Source: Natrinema gelatinilyticum (GTDB lineage Archaea; Halobacteriota; Halobacteria; Halobacteriales; Natrialbaceae). From it: DNA of 64,000 bases. The notes beneath the pieces were generated by a model. The model was not told the DNA's origin and ran no database searches. It saw nothing but the letters and a program-made list of their open reading frames with translations. This document shows positions 25,186-32,856 of this stretch, one piece after another. The stretch covers positions 1,116,001 to 1,180,000 of the forward strand of contig NZ_CP100757.1 in assembly GCF_024266705.1 (NCBI RefSeq), in the 5' to 3' direction. Position 1 is the first letter of the stretch. Each line of letters opens with the position of its first letter. The translations under genes and the position numbers were made by a program.

Positions 25186-25682
25186 ACGACATGACGGACG
25201 AAACCGCGATCGAAACTGGCGAACGGCATATGACTGTCCGGCGAACCTTCGACGCTTCGCGCGAACGCGTCTGGGATGCGTGGACTGACTCCGACCAGAT
25301 CGATCAGTGGTGGGGTCCGGACGGCTTCACGACCACGACCGACGAGATGGACGCCACACCGGGCGGCGTCTGGGAGTTCGAGATGATCGGTCCGGATGGC
25401 GAAGAGTACCCGAACCGGATCGTCTACGACGAAGTCGAACGGCCCGAACGCCTGGCCTACACCCACGGATCGCCCGACGATCCCGAGATGTTTCGGGTGA
25501 CCGTGACCTTCGACGAGCGAGCCGGTAATACGACGGAACTCACGATGGAGTCGAGATATCCATCGGCAGAGGACCTCGACGACGCACTGGAGTTCGGTGC
25601 GGACGAGGGTGCGGCGCAGACACTCGGACGACTCGACGAGCACCTGCGGCGTCTCGACACAACGGGCGGAGGTGAGCACTGA
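25182..25682 (+). CDS. SRPBCC (AHSA1-like) domain protein 2
   Basis: 166 residues of the same fold as 24198-24623: MTVRRTFDASRERVWDAWTD, QIDQWWGPDGF, GGVWEFEMIGPDGEEYPNRI, and a C-terminal amphipathic helix (AAQTLGRLDEHLRRL). It is longer than the first copy and has the intact WWGP and YPNRI pieces common to glyoxalase-linked and ArsR-linked SRPBCC proteins. The two operon copies are clearly diverged, so they likely bind different ligands or form a heterodimer. Confidence 0.85.
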   Translation: MNDMTDETAIETGERHMTVRRTFDASRERVWDAWTDSDQIDQWWGPDGFTTTTDEMDATPGGVWEFEMIGPDGEEYPNRIVYDEVERPERLAYTHGSPDDPEMFRVTVTFDERAGNTTELTMESRYPSAEDLDDALEFGADEGAAQTLGRLDEHLRRLDTTGGGEH

Positions 25683-25683
25683 C

Positions 25684-26322
25684 ATGTCGCTCGTTACAGC
25701 GAACATTTCAACATCGCTCGACGGATTCGTCTGCGGCCCGAACGACAGCCGCGAGAACCCGCTCGGCGACGGTGGGGAGCGCCTCCACGAGTGGGTCTAC
25801 GATCTGGCAAGCTGGCGGGAGATCCACGGGATCGAGGGCGGCGAGACGAACCGCGACGACGAGATCTTCGCCGAATCGATCGAAAACGTCGGCGCGGTCG
25901 TGATGGGCCGGCGGATGTTCGACAACGGCGAAGGGCCGTGGGGAGACGACCCGTACGAGGGCCACTGGGGCGACGAACCACCGTTTGGCGTCCCGGTGTT
26001 CGTCCTCACCCATCACGCCAGGGAGCCCCTCGAAATGGCGGGTGGGACGACGTTCACCTTCGTCACCGACGGGATCGAGCGTGCCATCGAACTCGCGATG
26101 GACGCCGCAGGTGGCGGAGACATCTCAATCGCCGGCGGCGCGAGCACGATCCGGCAGACCCTCGAGGCCGGCATGCTCGACGTACTCGAGATCCACCTCG
26201 TCCCCATCTTGCTCGGGAACGGAATCCGTCTGTTCGAGCGGTCGGACGTAGATGGGATCGAACTCGAACGAACGCGAGTGGTCGAGTCACCGGTCGTGAC
26301 ACACCTCCGGTATCGCCTCTGA
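25684..26322 (+). CDS. Dihydrofolate reductase / RibD C-terminal family protein (operon copy)
   Basis: The ATG at 25684 follows the SRPBCC stop by one base, so translation is coupled. The 212 residues have TANISTSLDGFVCGPNDS, VVMGRRMFDNGEGPWGDDP, PVFVLTHHARE, ISIAGGASTIRQTLEAGMLD and HLVPILLGNGIRLF, the full set of the RibD C-terminal-like reductases. This longer subfamily, with the GPWGDDPYEGHWGDEPPFG insertion, differs from the three paralogues at 3.9-5.8 kb. As the last gene of the ArsR operon it is the probable oxidoreductase of the set. Confidence 0.88.
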   Translation: MSLVTANISTSLDGFVCGPNDSRENPLGDGGERLHEWVYDLASWREIHGIEGGETNRDDEIFAESIENVGAVVMGRRMFDNGEGPWGDDPYEGHWGDEPPFGVPVFVLTHHAREPLEMAGGTTFTFVTDGIERAIELAMDAAGGGDISIAGGASTIRQTLEAGMLDVLEIHLVPILLGNGIRLFERSDVDGIELERTRVVESPVVTHLRYRL

Positions 26323-26387
26323 CACTGACGGTACGAGACTCGTTTTTGGACGACTGCGAGGATGGCCACCACGGTGAGCCAGCGATG

Positions 26388-26428
26388 GTGAATCCCCTCG
26401 GGGTCACGCTCCGAGACACTCGGCCTGC
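26388..26428 (+). repeat. Solo end of a type A element
   Basis: GGTGAATCCCCTCGGGGTC with ACGCTCCGAGACACTC matches the GATTCACCCTCGGGGTCACG and GAGGCACTC end of type A copies, with several mismatches in the stem (CTCGGGG/CTCCGAG). No other end is nearby, so it is a degraded remnant just downstream of the ArsR operon. Confidence 0.5.
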
Positions 26429-26639
26429 TTAGCCTATAGAACGGAACCGGGCGACAATCCTAACCGGCAATCCCGTGCCCGCAGCTGCTTCGAGTCCGCT
26501 GCTTCGTCCTTGACGAGCTACACTGGGGGATGAATGAACTGCACGTTCTGGCCGAAACCGGCGCGTAGCAGCGGTTCCCGTCGACCGCTGTGGCTTCAGC
26601 GTCTATACTGGGAATGTCTCCTGTTCCGGGTCCGACGCT

Positions 26640-26898
26640 ACCCGGCCAGTGGGTCCGATCGGAGCGAACGCTGGTGCGATGATTGAGTGCAGGGAAATAG
26701 TGCTCTGACTTTATGAGAATCCTGTTTAAGCCCCAAGTCGGTGAACGAAACGCGTTGGGGTTGAAGGAGGCCGTCTTTCAACATGTGTCCGAGAACACGC
26801 TGCTCTGACTGGCCCCTTGCAAGAATCCGAAGGATTGGGCGAAAAGCCCGCATAGGTGTCTATTCGGTTCGTTCACCCAACCCCAGAGACATCATATC
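26640..26898 (+). ncRNA. IS110 5' non-coding region (possible former bridge RNA)
   Basis: This 5' flank of the IS110 gene has no frame and several stem-forming stretches (around 26740-26860). In IS110-family elements the upstream non-coding region encodes a bridge RNA that base-pairs with donor and target DNA. The motif ATGAGAATCCTGT (26714-26726) recurs inverted at 28089-28102, possibly marking the two flanks. As the recombinase gene is broken, any RNA here would be a relic. Confidence 0.25.
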
Positions 26899-27892
26899 AT
26901 GTACATCGGAATGGATACGCATGACCGCTACTCGCAGGTAGCGGTCATGCGACAGGACGGCAGTCTCGTCGATGAATTCCGCCTCTCCCATGGCTCCGAG
27001 CGCGCCGAACTCGAAGAGTTCGCGCGCGAGTATGCCGGGTCGGCGGTTGCCATCGAAGCGACCGGGCACTACCGCCCAATCTACGAAACGCTTGACGAGC
27101 ACATGGATGTTACCCTCGTCAATCCAAGCAAAACACGTGTCATCGCCGATGCAAAGGTCAAAACTGACCGTGTTGACGCCAAGATGCTCGCACATCTCCT
27201 TCGGCGAATCTCGTCGCTGAAAGCTACGTTCCGCCGAAGGACGTGCGCGAACGACGTGATCTCGTTCGCGCACGCAAGGCACTCGTCGAAGGCCGAACAC
27301 GGGAGAAAAACCGTGTTCGAGCGGTTCTCAAGCGAACTGGTAACCAATAGCCGCGAACTGTTCGGCCCGACCGGGCGTGAGTTCCTCGCGGAACTCACGC
27401 TCTCTGAGGTCGATCGAGCGGTTCTTGAGGCACATCTCGCGGTGATTGATACGCTAAACGAACAGATCACGAAACTCGACAAGCGTATCGAAGACACCGC
27501 CGCTGCGCGTCGACGCGCAGCTGCTCATGACTATCCCTGGCGTGAGTTATTTCACGTCGCTGTTGATCACGTCCGAACTTGGCGAGATCGACCGGTTTAG
27601 CAGTGCAAAGAAAGTGATCAGCTACGCCGGGCTTGATCCATCTATTCGGCAATCTGGCGACAAAGAGGTGCGTGGTGGAATCTCGAAAGAGGGCTCAGCG
27701 CCGTTGCGCTGGGCCCTCGTTCAGTGTGCCAACGTGGCAGTACGGTTTGACGAGTATCTTGGAGAGTTCTACAACCGCCTGAAACAGCGGAAGAATCACA
27801 ATATCGCAATCGTTGCAACAGCTCAGAAACTGCTTGTCGCAATGTTTCACATGCTCAGCCGTGAGGAAGTCTACGATCCGCCAACAGCATAG
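26899..27892 (+). pseudogene. IS110-family transposase, frameshifted
   Basis: The start is typical: MYIGMDTHDRYSQVAVM with the RuvC-like first Asp, then AIEATGHYRPIYETL and NPSKTRVIADAKVKTDRVDA. Near 27205 the frame shifts: the expected ANLVAESYVPPKDVRERRDL and VRARKALVEGRTREKNRV continue in another frame to ~27345, where it returns to GPTGREFLAELTLSEVDRAV. A third shift near 27515 separates this from the C-terminal transposase_20-like domain, LLMTIPGVSYFTSLLI to YAGLDPSIRQSGDK and SKEGSAPLRWALVQCA with the catalytic Ser. All domains are recognisable but three frameshifts make it inactive. Confidence 0.85.
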
Positions 27893-28247
27893 TCGCTGAG
27901 TGGCACCGCGATGGTGCCACTCAGCAGGGCATTCGCCCACTGTTAGCAACTGCTCTCGCTTTCAAGATAGCCTCTGCCTGAGGGCTGTTTCCACTCAATT
28001 GTAGCGACGTCGTGCGGTTCTACGTCACCAACACGCGCCGGACACCATCGACGACGAAACAGCTATGAGACGATCCGTGGTTTGGTCAATCACAGGATTC
28101 TCATAGGTGTTTAGCAGCACCACGGCTATCAGGTTTTATGACAACGAGATTTGACCATACAGCAGAAAGCCTAGGCCGGGATTTTAAGCAACTATGTTAT
28201 CGTCGAAAACGGATCAATGGTTTCTCAAAGAGAGTAGACAGACGTAA
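27893..28247. other. Intergenic, 3' flank of the IS110 relic
   Basis: No gene. It contains the inverted copy of the ATGAGAATCCTGT motif at 28089-28102. The GTGGCACC/GGTGCCAC hairpin just after the IS110 stop (27899-27920) could act as its transcription terminator. Confidence 0.35.
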
Positions 28248-29618
28248 TCACCGAACAGACTCAAAACGGTATTCAGCCGTCTTAATCGGCGCATCATCCG
28301 GGACGTCACTCTTGTTCAGTAAGTGATCGGGGTACGCAGCCTGTGCAACGCCAATAAGCTGTGGTTCGACCTCTGCAAGATACGCATCGTAGCCATATAG
28401 CCCAGTGTGTTGCTCCTGATTCCATGCCCGCGTCCAGAGATACGTCTGTTCTTTGAGTCGGTGAGTTCCTTGCTCGAACAGTTCGCTCGCCCACGGTAGT
28501 TTTCGTGTATCGTCTTCGAAGAGCGCCATCGAAAGCTCGCCAACATGCCAGTAGTCTCCATTTCCCCAGCGAGCAAAGCTCCTCGTTACGTCTCGCTCAG
28601 ATGCGATCTCCGTGAAGTTCGAACTTAGCTCTCGTTTCTTCCCATACGCTTCTGCCTTCCCGACGTATCGAGGTACGACCATCGGCCGATCGTGTTCATC
28701 GGATTCGGCGAGCTGGTACATCAGGTAGAGCAATCCCTCGTACCCGTTGTCCTTCACCCCGTCAGAGTGAACGCACTTTCGGCCTTCGGCGCGAATCCGC
28801 TCGTCGATAGTCGCTGAACGCTTGAGTCGGCCCAAGTCAGTGAGTTCGACCTGCAGCTGGTCGTCCGTTTCAAAGAGTGGGATTGGGTCCGCTGTCGACT
28901 CGTCCACAAAATCCGGATAGACGTGTGCCTCGAGCCACTGTGTCCACAGGTCGCCTTTCGAAGACTGCGTCGGACGGGGCTCGTCTTGAGGGGTACTGTC
29001 TGCTGTAGACGCCAATGGAGAATCGGTGGTGAACCAGCCTTGTCCAACTTTCCCGATCTCGTGGAGGATCTGATTAGGAACGAACTCCCGATTCGTCATG
29101 AAGGGCCGATACTCGGAGTTCGCATAGATGAGCCCGATCAATTTCGCCTCGAGCTCCTGTCGATAGGTTTCGACACCGTATGGGCCGGTGTCGAGCGTTT
29201 CGACGTCGAGGATCCAGACGTACAATCTCGAGTCGGCAGCCTCACGAACAGCCGCGATATGGTCGTACTTCGAGAAGCTCCCCCACGAGCCGTCATCCTC
29301 CCAGTCGTCGATAGGGAGCGCATCATCGATTTTCTTATAGTGCTGGTAGATCCGCGAGCCGATGTTTCGCGATTCTCCAACGTACACAGGAAGGATGTCA
29401 GCTGCATCATTGATCGGCTCGTCTGTGAGGTAAATGAGATACAGGTATTCGCCGTCGTTCTTCCCGTAGCGATACGTATCGAGCGCGTCGGTGGTGGTAA
29501 GTTCCCCATCCACTGTCGTCAGAAACGGCACTGGATCAGGTTGATCAGGAGTGTGAATATCCTCGAGGAGAGTCTCTTCGATCCACGTATCCCATAACTC
29601 AGCTTTCGCGGCGACCAT
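28248..29618 (-). CDS. Protein with two tandem GIY-YIG-like nuclease domains
   Basis: 456 residues made of two homologous units of ~220 aa. Each unit starts with a Trp-rich helix (LWDTWIEETL at 8; LWTQWLEAHV at 224), a DPxPxF turn (28 and 244), then the GIY-YIG-type strand pair: YLYLIYL...LPVYVGES (58-83) and LLYLMY...VPRYVGKA (296-323). A Glu in the C-terminal helix follows in each (QELEAKLIG ~E155; AEVEPQLIG ~E416) with a final LN or MTN segment, as in GIY-YIG endonucleases (UvrC, homing and restriction enzymes). The first Gly-Ile-Tyr is replaced by L-Y, so activity is uncertain. A tandem pair in one chain is unusual. No methyltransferase is adjacent, so a defence or repair role is speculation. 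Confidence 0.65.
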   Translation of the reverse strand: MVAAKAELWDTWIEETLLEDIHTPDQPDPVPFLTTVDGELTTTDALDTYRYGKNDGEYLYLIYLTDEPINDAADILPVYVGESRNIGSRIYQHYKKIDDALPIDDWEDDGSWGSFSKYDHIAAVREAADSRLYVWILDVETLDTGPYGVETYRQELEAKLIGLIYANSEYRPFMTNREFVPNQILHEIGKVGQGWFTTDSPLASTADSTPQDEPRPTQSSKGDLWTQWLEAHVYPDFVDESTADPIPLFETDDQLQVELTDLGRLKRSATIDERIRAEGRKCVHSDGVKDNGYEGLLYLMYQLAESDEHDRPMVVPRYVGKAEAYGKKRELSSNFTEIASERDVTRSFARWGNGDYWHVGELSMALFEDDTRKLPWASELFEQGTHRLKEQTYLWTRAWNQEQHTGLYGYDAYLAEVEPQLIGVAQAAYPDHLLNKSDVPDDAPIKTAEYRFESVR

Positions 29619-30069
29619 ATGGTATGTAATCTCGACTTCAGTTATTTACTGATTTCGTCACCGAGAGCACCCCCGTCTAATGTATAACCACACACGGTGG
29701 TGGAACCTCCACAGAGCGGCGACTGGCGGTGAAAATTTCGCTCGAGACTTTGGATACGGTCGTAGAAGACTATGTAAAATACTATTGCGATGTGCAATAA
29801 CTACTCTCTTACTATATTTCAGCTCCGAAACTGACTACGTCCGTCTAGTCATTTAAATACTCTCTACACAGAGAAGCAGCGGCGAACTGTTAGACAAAGC
29901 ACAGGTGAGCCGTGATCTCGGTGTGGTGGCCGAACACAGCATCATTCAGTATAAAGAAGCGGATCGTGCGAAGCGGCCCTGTCCACGTGCATCGACGTGA
30001 GGACTCGGTCAATCCGCCCCGCGAGTATCGTGTGTCGGACCGGCGGGAGCGACCAGGGCACGCCGTAGT
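29619..30069. other. Intergenic region between convergent-facing units
   Basis: About 450 bp, with the first 260 bp AT-rich (runs around 29770-29870). It includes the probable promoter of 28248-29618 on the minus strand and the 3' flank of the giant operon. I see no gene or clear terminator. Confidence 0.35.
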
Positions 30070-32856
30070 CTATCGGTTAGATGAGACTCGACGGGCGAGG
30101 GCACGTGCGGGGCGTGCGGCACCCGGAACGAGTGGATCCCTGCCCAGAGCGCTCCAGATGACGAGATAGAGCCACAGTACCGCCACGAGCAGCCAGAGCA
30201 CGAGCGTGAACTGGTCGAGAATCCACGAGAGCACGAGGTACGTCGTCGGATCCGAGGGCCCGCCCGGATAGTAGACGCCGGCCGGGTAGGCGGGGTAATA
30301 GAGGACGAAGACGAGGACCTGCGCGATCTCCAGAAGGAGCCACGCTGCGAAGAGGGTACCAAAGGCGACGACGCTCTGTGCCGCGTGATACCGGACGTAC
30401 TCGTTCTCTCGCCCAACGAATAGCACGACGATCCCGGAGAGCCAGCCGAGCAGGTACGCGAGGGCGGCGAGGGCGTCCTCACCCAGGCCGACCGCCACCT
30501 GCCGCGGCTGTTCGTGTTCGTCGCCGCCACCATCCGAGTCGGAGTCGTCTCCGTGGTCCGAATCGTCTCGGCCGTCCGAGTCGTCACCATCGCCTGGATC
30601 GTCGTCGTCCCGGTCGGCACCTTCGTCCTGGTCGCCCGACCCGTCGGGATCGAAGATCTCGAGATCCGTGGGGTCCTCGAGCACGTCGAACCGGAGGTCG
30701 CTGGAGGCCTCGCCGTGGCCCGTCCGGGCGCGACGGCCGGCCCAGAGGTGCGCCCGACCGGTGTTCCAGGACGACAGCCGGTACCCGCGAGTCACCGTCG
30801 TCCCGCTTCGGGTTACCTCCTCCTCGGGGAGCTGGAGGGTGTCCGCGCCTGCCTCGAGGAGTGCCGGGTCTGGCGCCAGAATTTCGCCACGGGGCGCTGG
30901 AAGCAGTGCCGGATCTACGCTCAGCTCCTCGGCGTCGAGCAACCGTGCACGCGCCAATCGGTAGTCCGTGGGCGAGGTCGGATCGACGACGAGCGGGAAC
31001 CAGTGGTTGGGCACGGTCGACGAGAGGCGATACGCAGCTTCCGCGTCGGCCGGCCGCCGCAGCCGGTGGAACACGACGCGCCGGGGGCCGTCCACGGACT
31101 CGTCGTCGACTGCCAGCGCGTCCGCGTCGGCCCAGATCGGCGAATCGCGCTCGCAGTAGCGGTCGAGGCGATCATCGGACGCGGAGGTGCCTGCGGGACC
31201 GCCGGTGTGGAGCCGGAGGGTGCTCGCGGGGGGAAGCACCGCGTCGTCGAAGACGAAAACGGTCGTCTCCTCGCCGGCAGTATCCCGGCGGACAGAGAGG
31301 CCGGCGAGGTCCAGGTCGTCGTCGCCGGGATTCTCGAGGTCGACGAACTCGGTCGCCACGTCATCGTCATGCGCGGGCGAGACGGCGGCGACCCGGAGCG
31401 AGGGGGACTCGAACTCGTCCCGGTCGAGCGGATCGCCGACCGGCCCCTCGACGAGGCGCTCGATCCCCCACCCGAGGTTCGCCAGCTCGTCCCGGGCGAG
31501 GACGACGCGCTCGACTGGATCGGACTCGACCGACGAAGGGAGCGTCGGGGGGACGAAGAGCCCCGGCTCGTCGGCACTCGGAACGTCCTCGAACGCGAAC
31601 GCCGACCACTCGTCGGTCTGGTCGACCGTCGGTTCGATGGACTGGCTGCAGCCGAACGAGTCGGTGATCGACAACGACGTGACGCGCGAGAACGATCCGA
31701 CCGGCGTCTCGACCGGGACGAGGAACCAATCGTTGCCGTACTGAACGGCGAACTCGAGCAGGAGCAACCGTGGCAGGTTCGCACCAGCCCCGGCGACATC
31801 GTCGAGCGTGACAGCAGCGTCTTCGAACTCCCACCACCGCGTTGCGGGCATCCCGGGGAACGTGGCGCGCGTCGGAGTCGTCCGGACCGTGGTCGCGGAT
31901 GCCGGGTCGTCCTCGTCGCGATCACCGTTCCGGTCGTCACCACGCTCGCCGTTTCCGTCGTCTCCACGATCACCGACCCGTCCGTGGGCAGAATCGCCGT
32001 CGAGCATCCGGTCTTCGTCTATCGCGAACGCGTACCAATCGAGGTGCCCGCCGCCGTACGACGGAGCCGTGAACATGGTTTCGTCGTCGCCCTCGCCCGT
32101 CGCGACGGTGAACTCGTACTCCATCCGTTCCGGTTGCCACGCCGACGTTGCCTCCACGTCCGGTTCGTCGAACAGGGATCGGTAGTAGCCGACGAACTCC
32201 TCGACTGCGCCGTCGAACGCCTCGGTCCGGCGACCGTCAGTCGGCAACGGGAGGGCATTCACGTCCGAGACGTCCGGCGTGGCACCGTCAGCGACGGCGG
32301 CGAGGTTCGACACGGCGGCTGCGATGGCGTCGAACACCGCCTGCCCGTCGAGCACACGGCCGGTCATCACGCGGTCGAACGCCCGCCCCTCGGCGTCGAG
32401 GTCACCCTCGACGTCAGAGAGGCGCAGCGCCGCCGGGAAGTCCTCGGCCGTGTAGGGCCCCTCGCCCGTCTCGTAGCCGTGAGCGGACAGGAGCCGCAGG
32501 AAGTACTGGCCAGCCTCGGCCGCGAGGCGCGCCGGCGGGTCGTCCTCGGCCGTCAGCACGGGCTCGCGTTCGACGAGCGCCTCCAGGGGTCCACCCGCGT
32601 ACTTCCAGGGCCCGCCGTCGTTAGCCCGGTCCCGGGGCCCGAGGCCGTAGCGCTGTATCGGATCGTGTTCGACGCGACCGTCGGCGCGTACGGGAGACCC
32701 GGCGTCGTCACCGTGGAACTCCTCGAACTGCCACTGCCGGGAGAGCAGCCACAGCGGATCGCGAATCTGCGCGCGCAGCGCGTCGGTCAGTTCGTCGTTG
32801 CGGGGGCGTGGCTCGAGGCGCGTCCAGTGGGTGAACGAGCGAGGAACGGTCATCAC
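30070..32856 (-). CDS. Giant operon gene 5: conserved core with inserted lamin-tail domain and DUF4870-like membrane C-terminus
   Basis: 928 residues, last gene of the five-gene unit; its ATG overlaps the stop of gene 4 by 4 bp. Residues ~32-55 (DPLWLLSRQWQFEEFHGDDA) form a motif I recall from uncharacterised large bacterial proteins. The core continues to a RDELANLGWGIE segment (~455-466) and resumes at YRLSSTVPNHWFPL (~609-622). Between them, 487-597 is a lamin-tail (LTD) beta-sandwich (TEFVDLENPGDDDLDLAGLS, LPPASTLRLHTGG), apparently inserted. Residues 735-785 are an Asp/Gly-rich linker. Residues ~796-905 are four membrane helices of the DUF4870/Tic20-like type (LGWLSGIVVLFV, EYVRYHAAQSVVAFG). 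It could anchor the complex in the membrane; this is inference. Confidence 0.8.
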   Translation of the reverse strand: MMTVPRSFTHWTRLEPRPRNDELTDALRAQIRDPLWLLSRQWQFEEFHGDDAGSPVRADGRVEHDPIQRYGLGPRDRANDGGPWKYAGGPLEALVEREPVLTAEDDPPARLAAEAGQYFLRLLSAHGYETGEGPYTAEDFPAALRLSDVEGDLDAEGRAFDRVMTGRVLDGQAVFDAIAAAVSNLAAVADGATPDVSDVNALPLPTDGRRTEAFDGAVEEFVGYYRSLFDEPDVEATSAWQPERMEYEFTVATGEGDDETMFTAPSYGGGHLDWYAFAIDEDRMLDGDSAHGRVGDRGDDGNGERGDDRNGDRDEDDPASATTVRTTPTRATFPGMPATRWWEFEDAAVTLDDVAGAGANLPRLLLLEFAVQYGNDWFLVPVETPVGSFSRVTSLSITDSFGCSQSIEPTVDQTDEWSAFAFEDVPSADEPGLFVPPTLPSSVESDPVERVVLARDELANLGWGIERLVEGPVGDPLDRDEFESPSLRVAAVSPAHDDDVATEFVDLENPGDDDLDLAGLSVRRDTAGEETTVFVFDDAVLPPASTLRLHTGGPAGTSASDDRLDRYCERDSPIWADADALAVDDESVDGPRRVVFHRLRRPADAEAAYRLSSTVPNHWFPLVVDPTSPTDYRLARARLLDAEELSVDPALLPAPRGEILAPDPALLEAGADTLQLPEEEVTRSGTTVTRGYRLSSWNTGRAHLWAGRRARTGHGEASSDLRFDVLEDPTDLEIFDPDGSGDQDEGADRDDDDPGDGDDSDGRDDSDHGDDSDSDGGGDEHEQPRQVAVGLGEDALAALAYLLGWLSGIVVLFVGRENEYVRYHAAQSVVAFGTLFAAWLLLEIAQVLVFVLYYPAYPAGVYYPGGPSDPTTYLVLSWILDQFTLVLWLLVAVLWLYLVIWSALGRDPLVPGAARPARALARRVSSNR

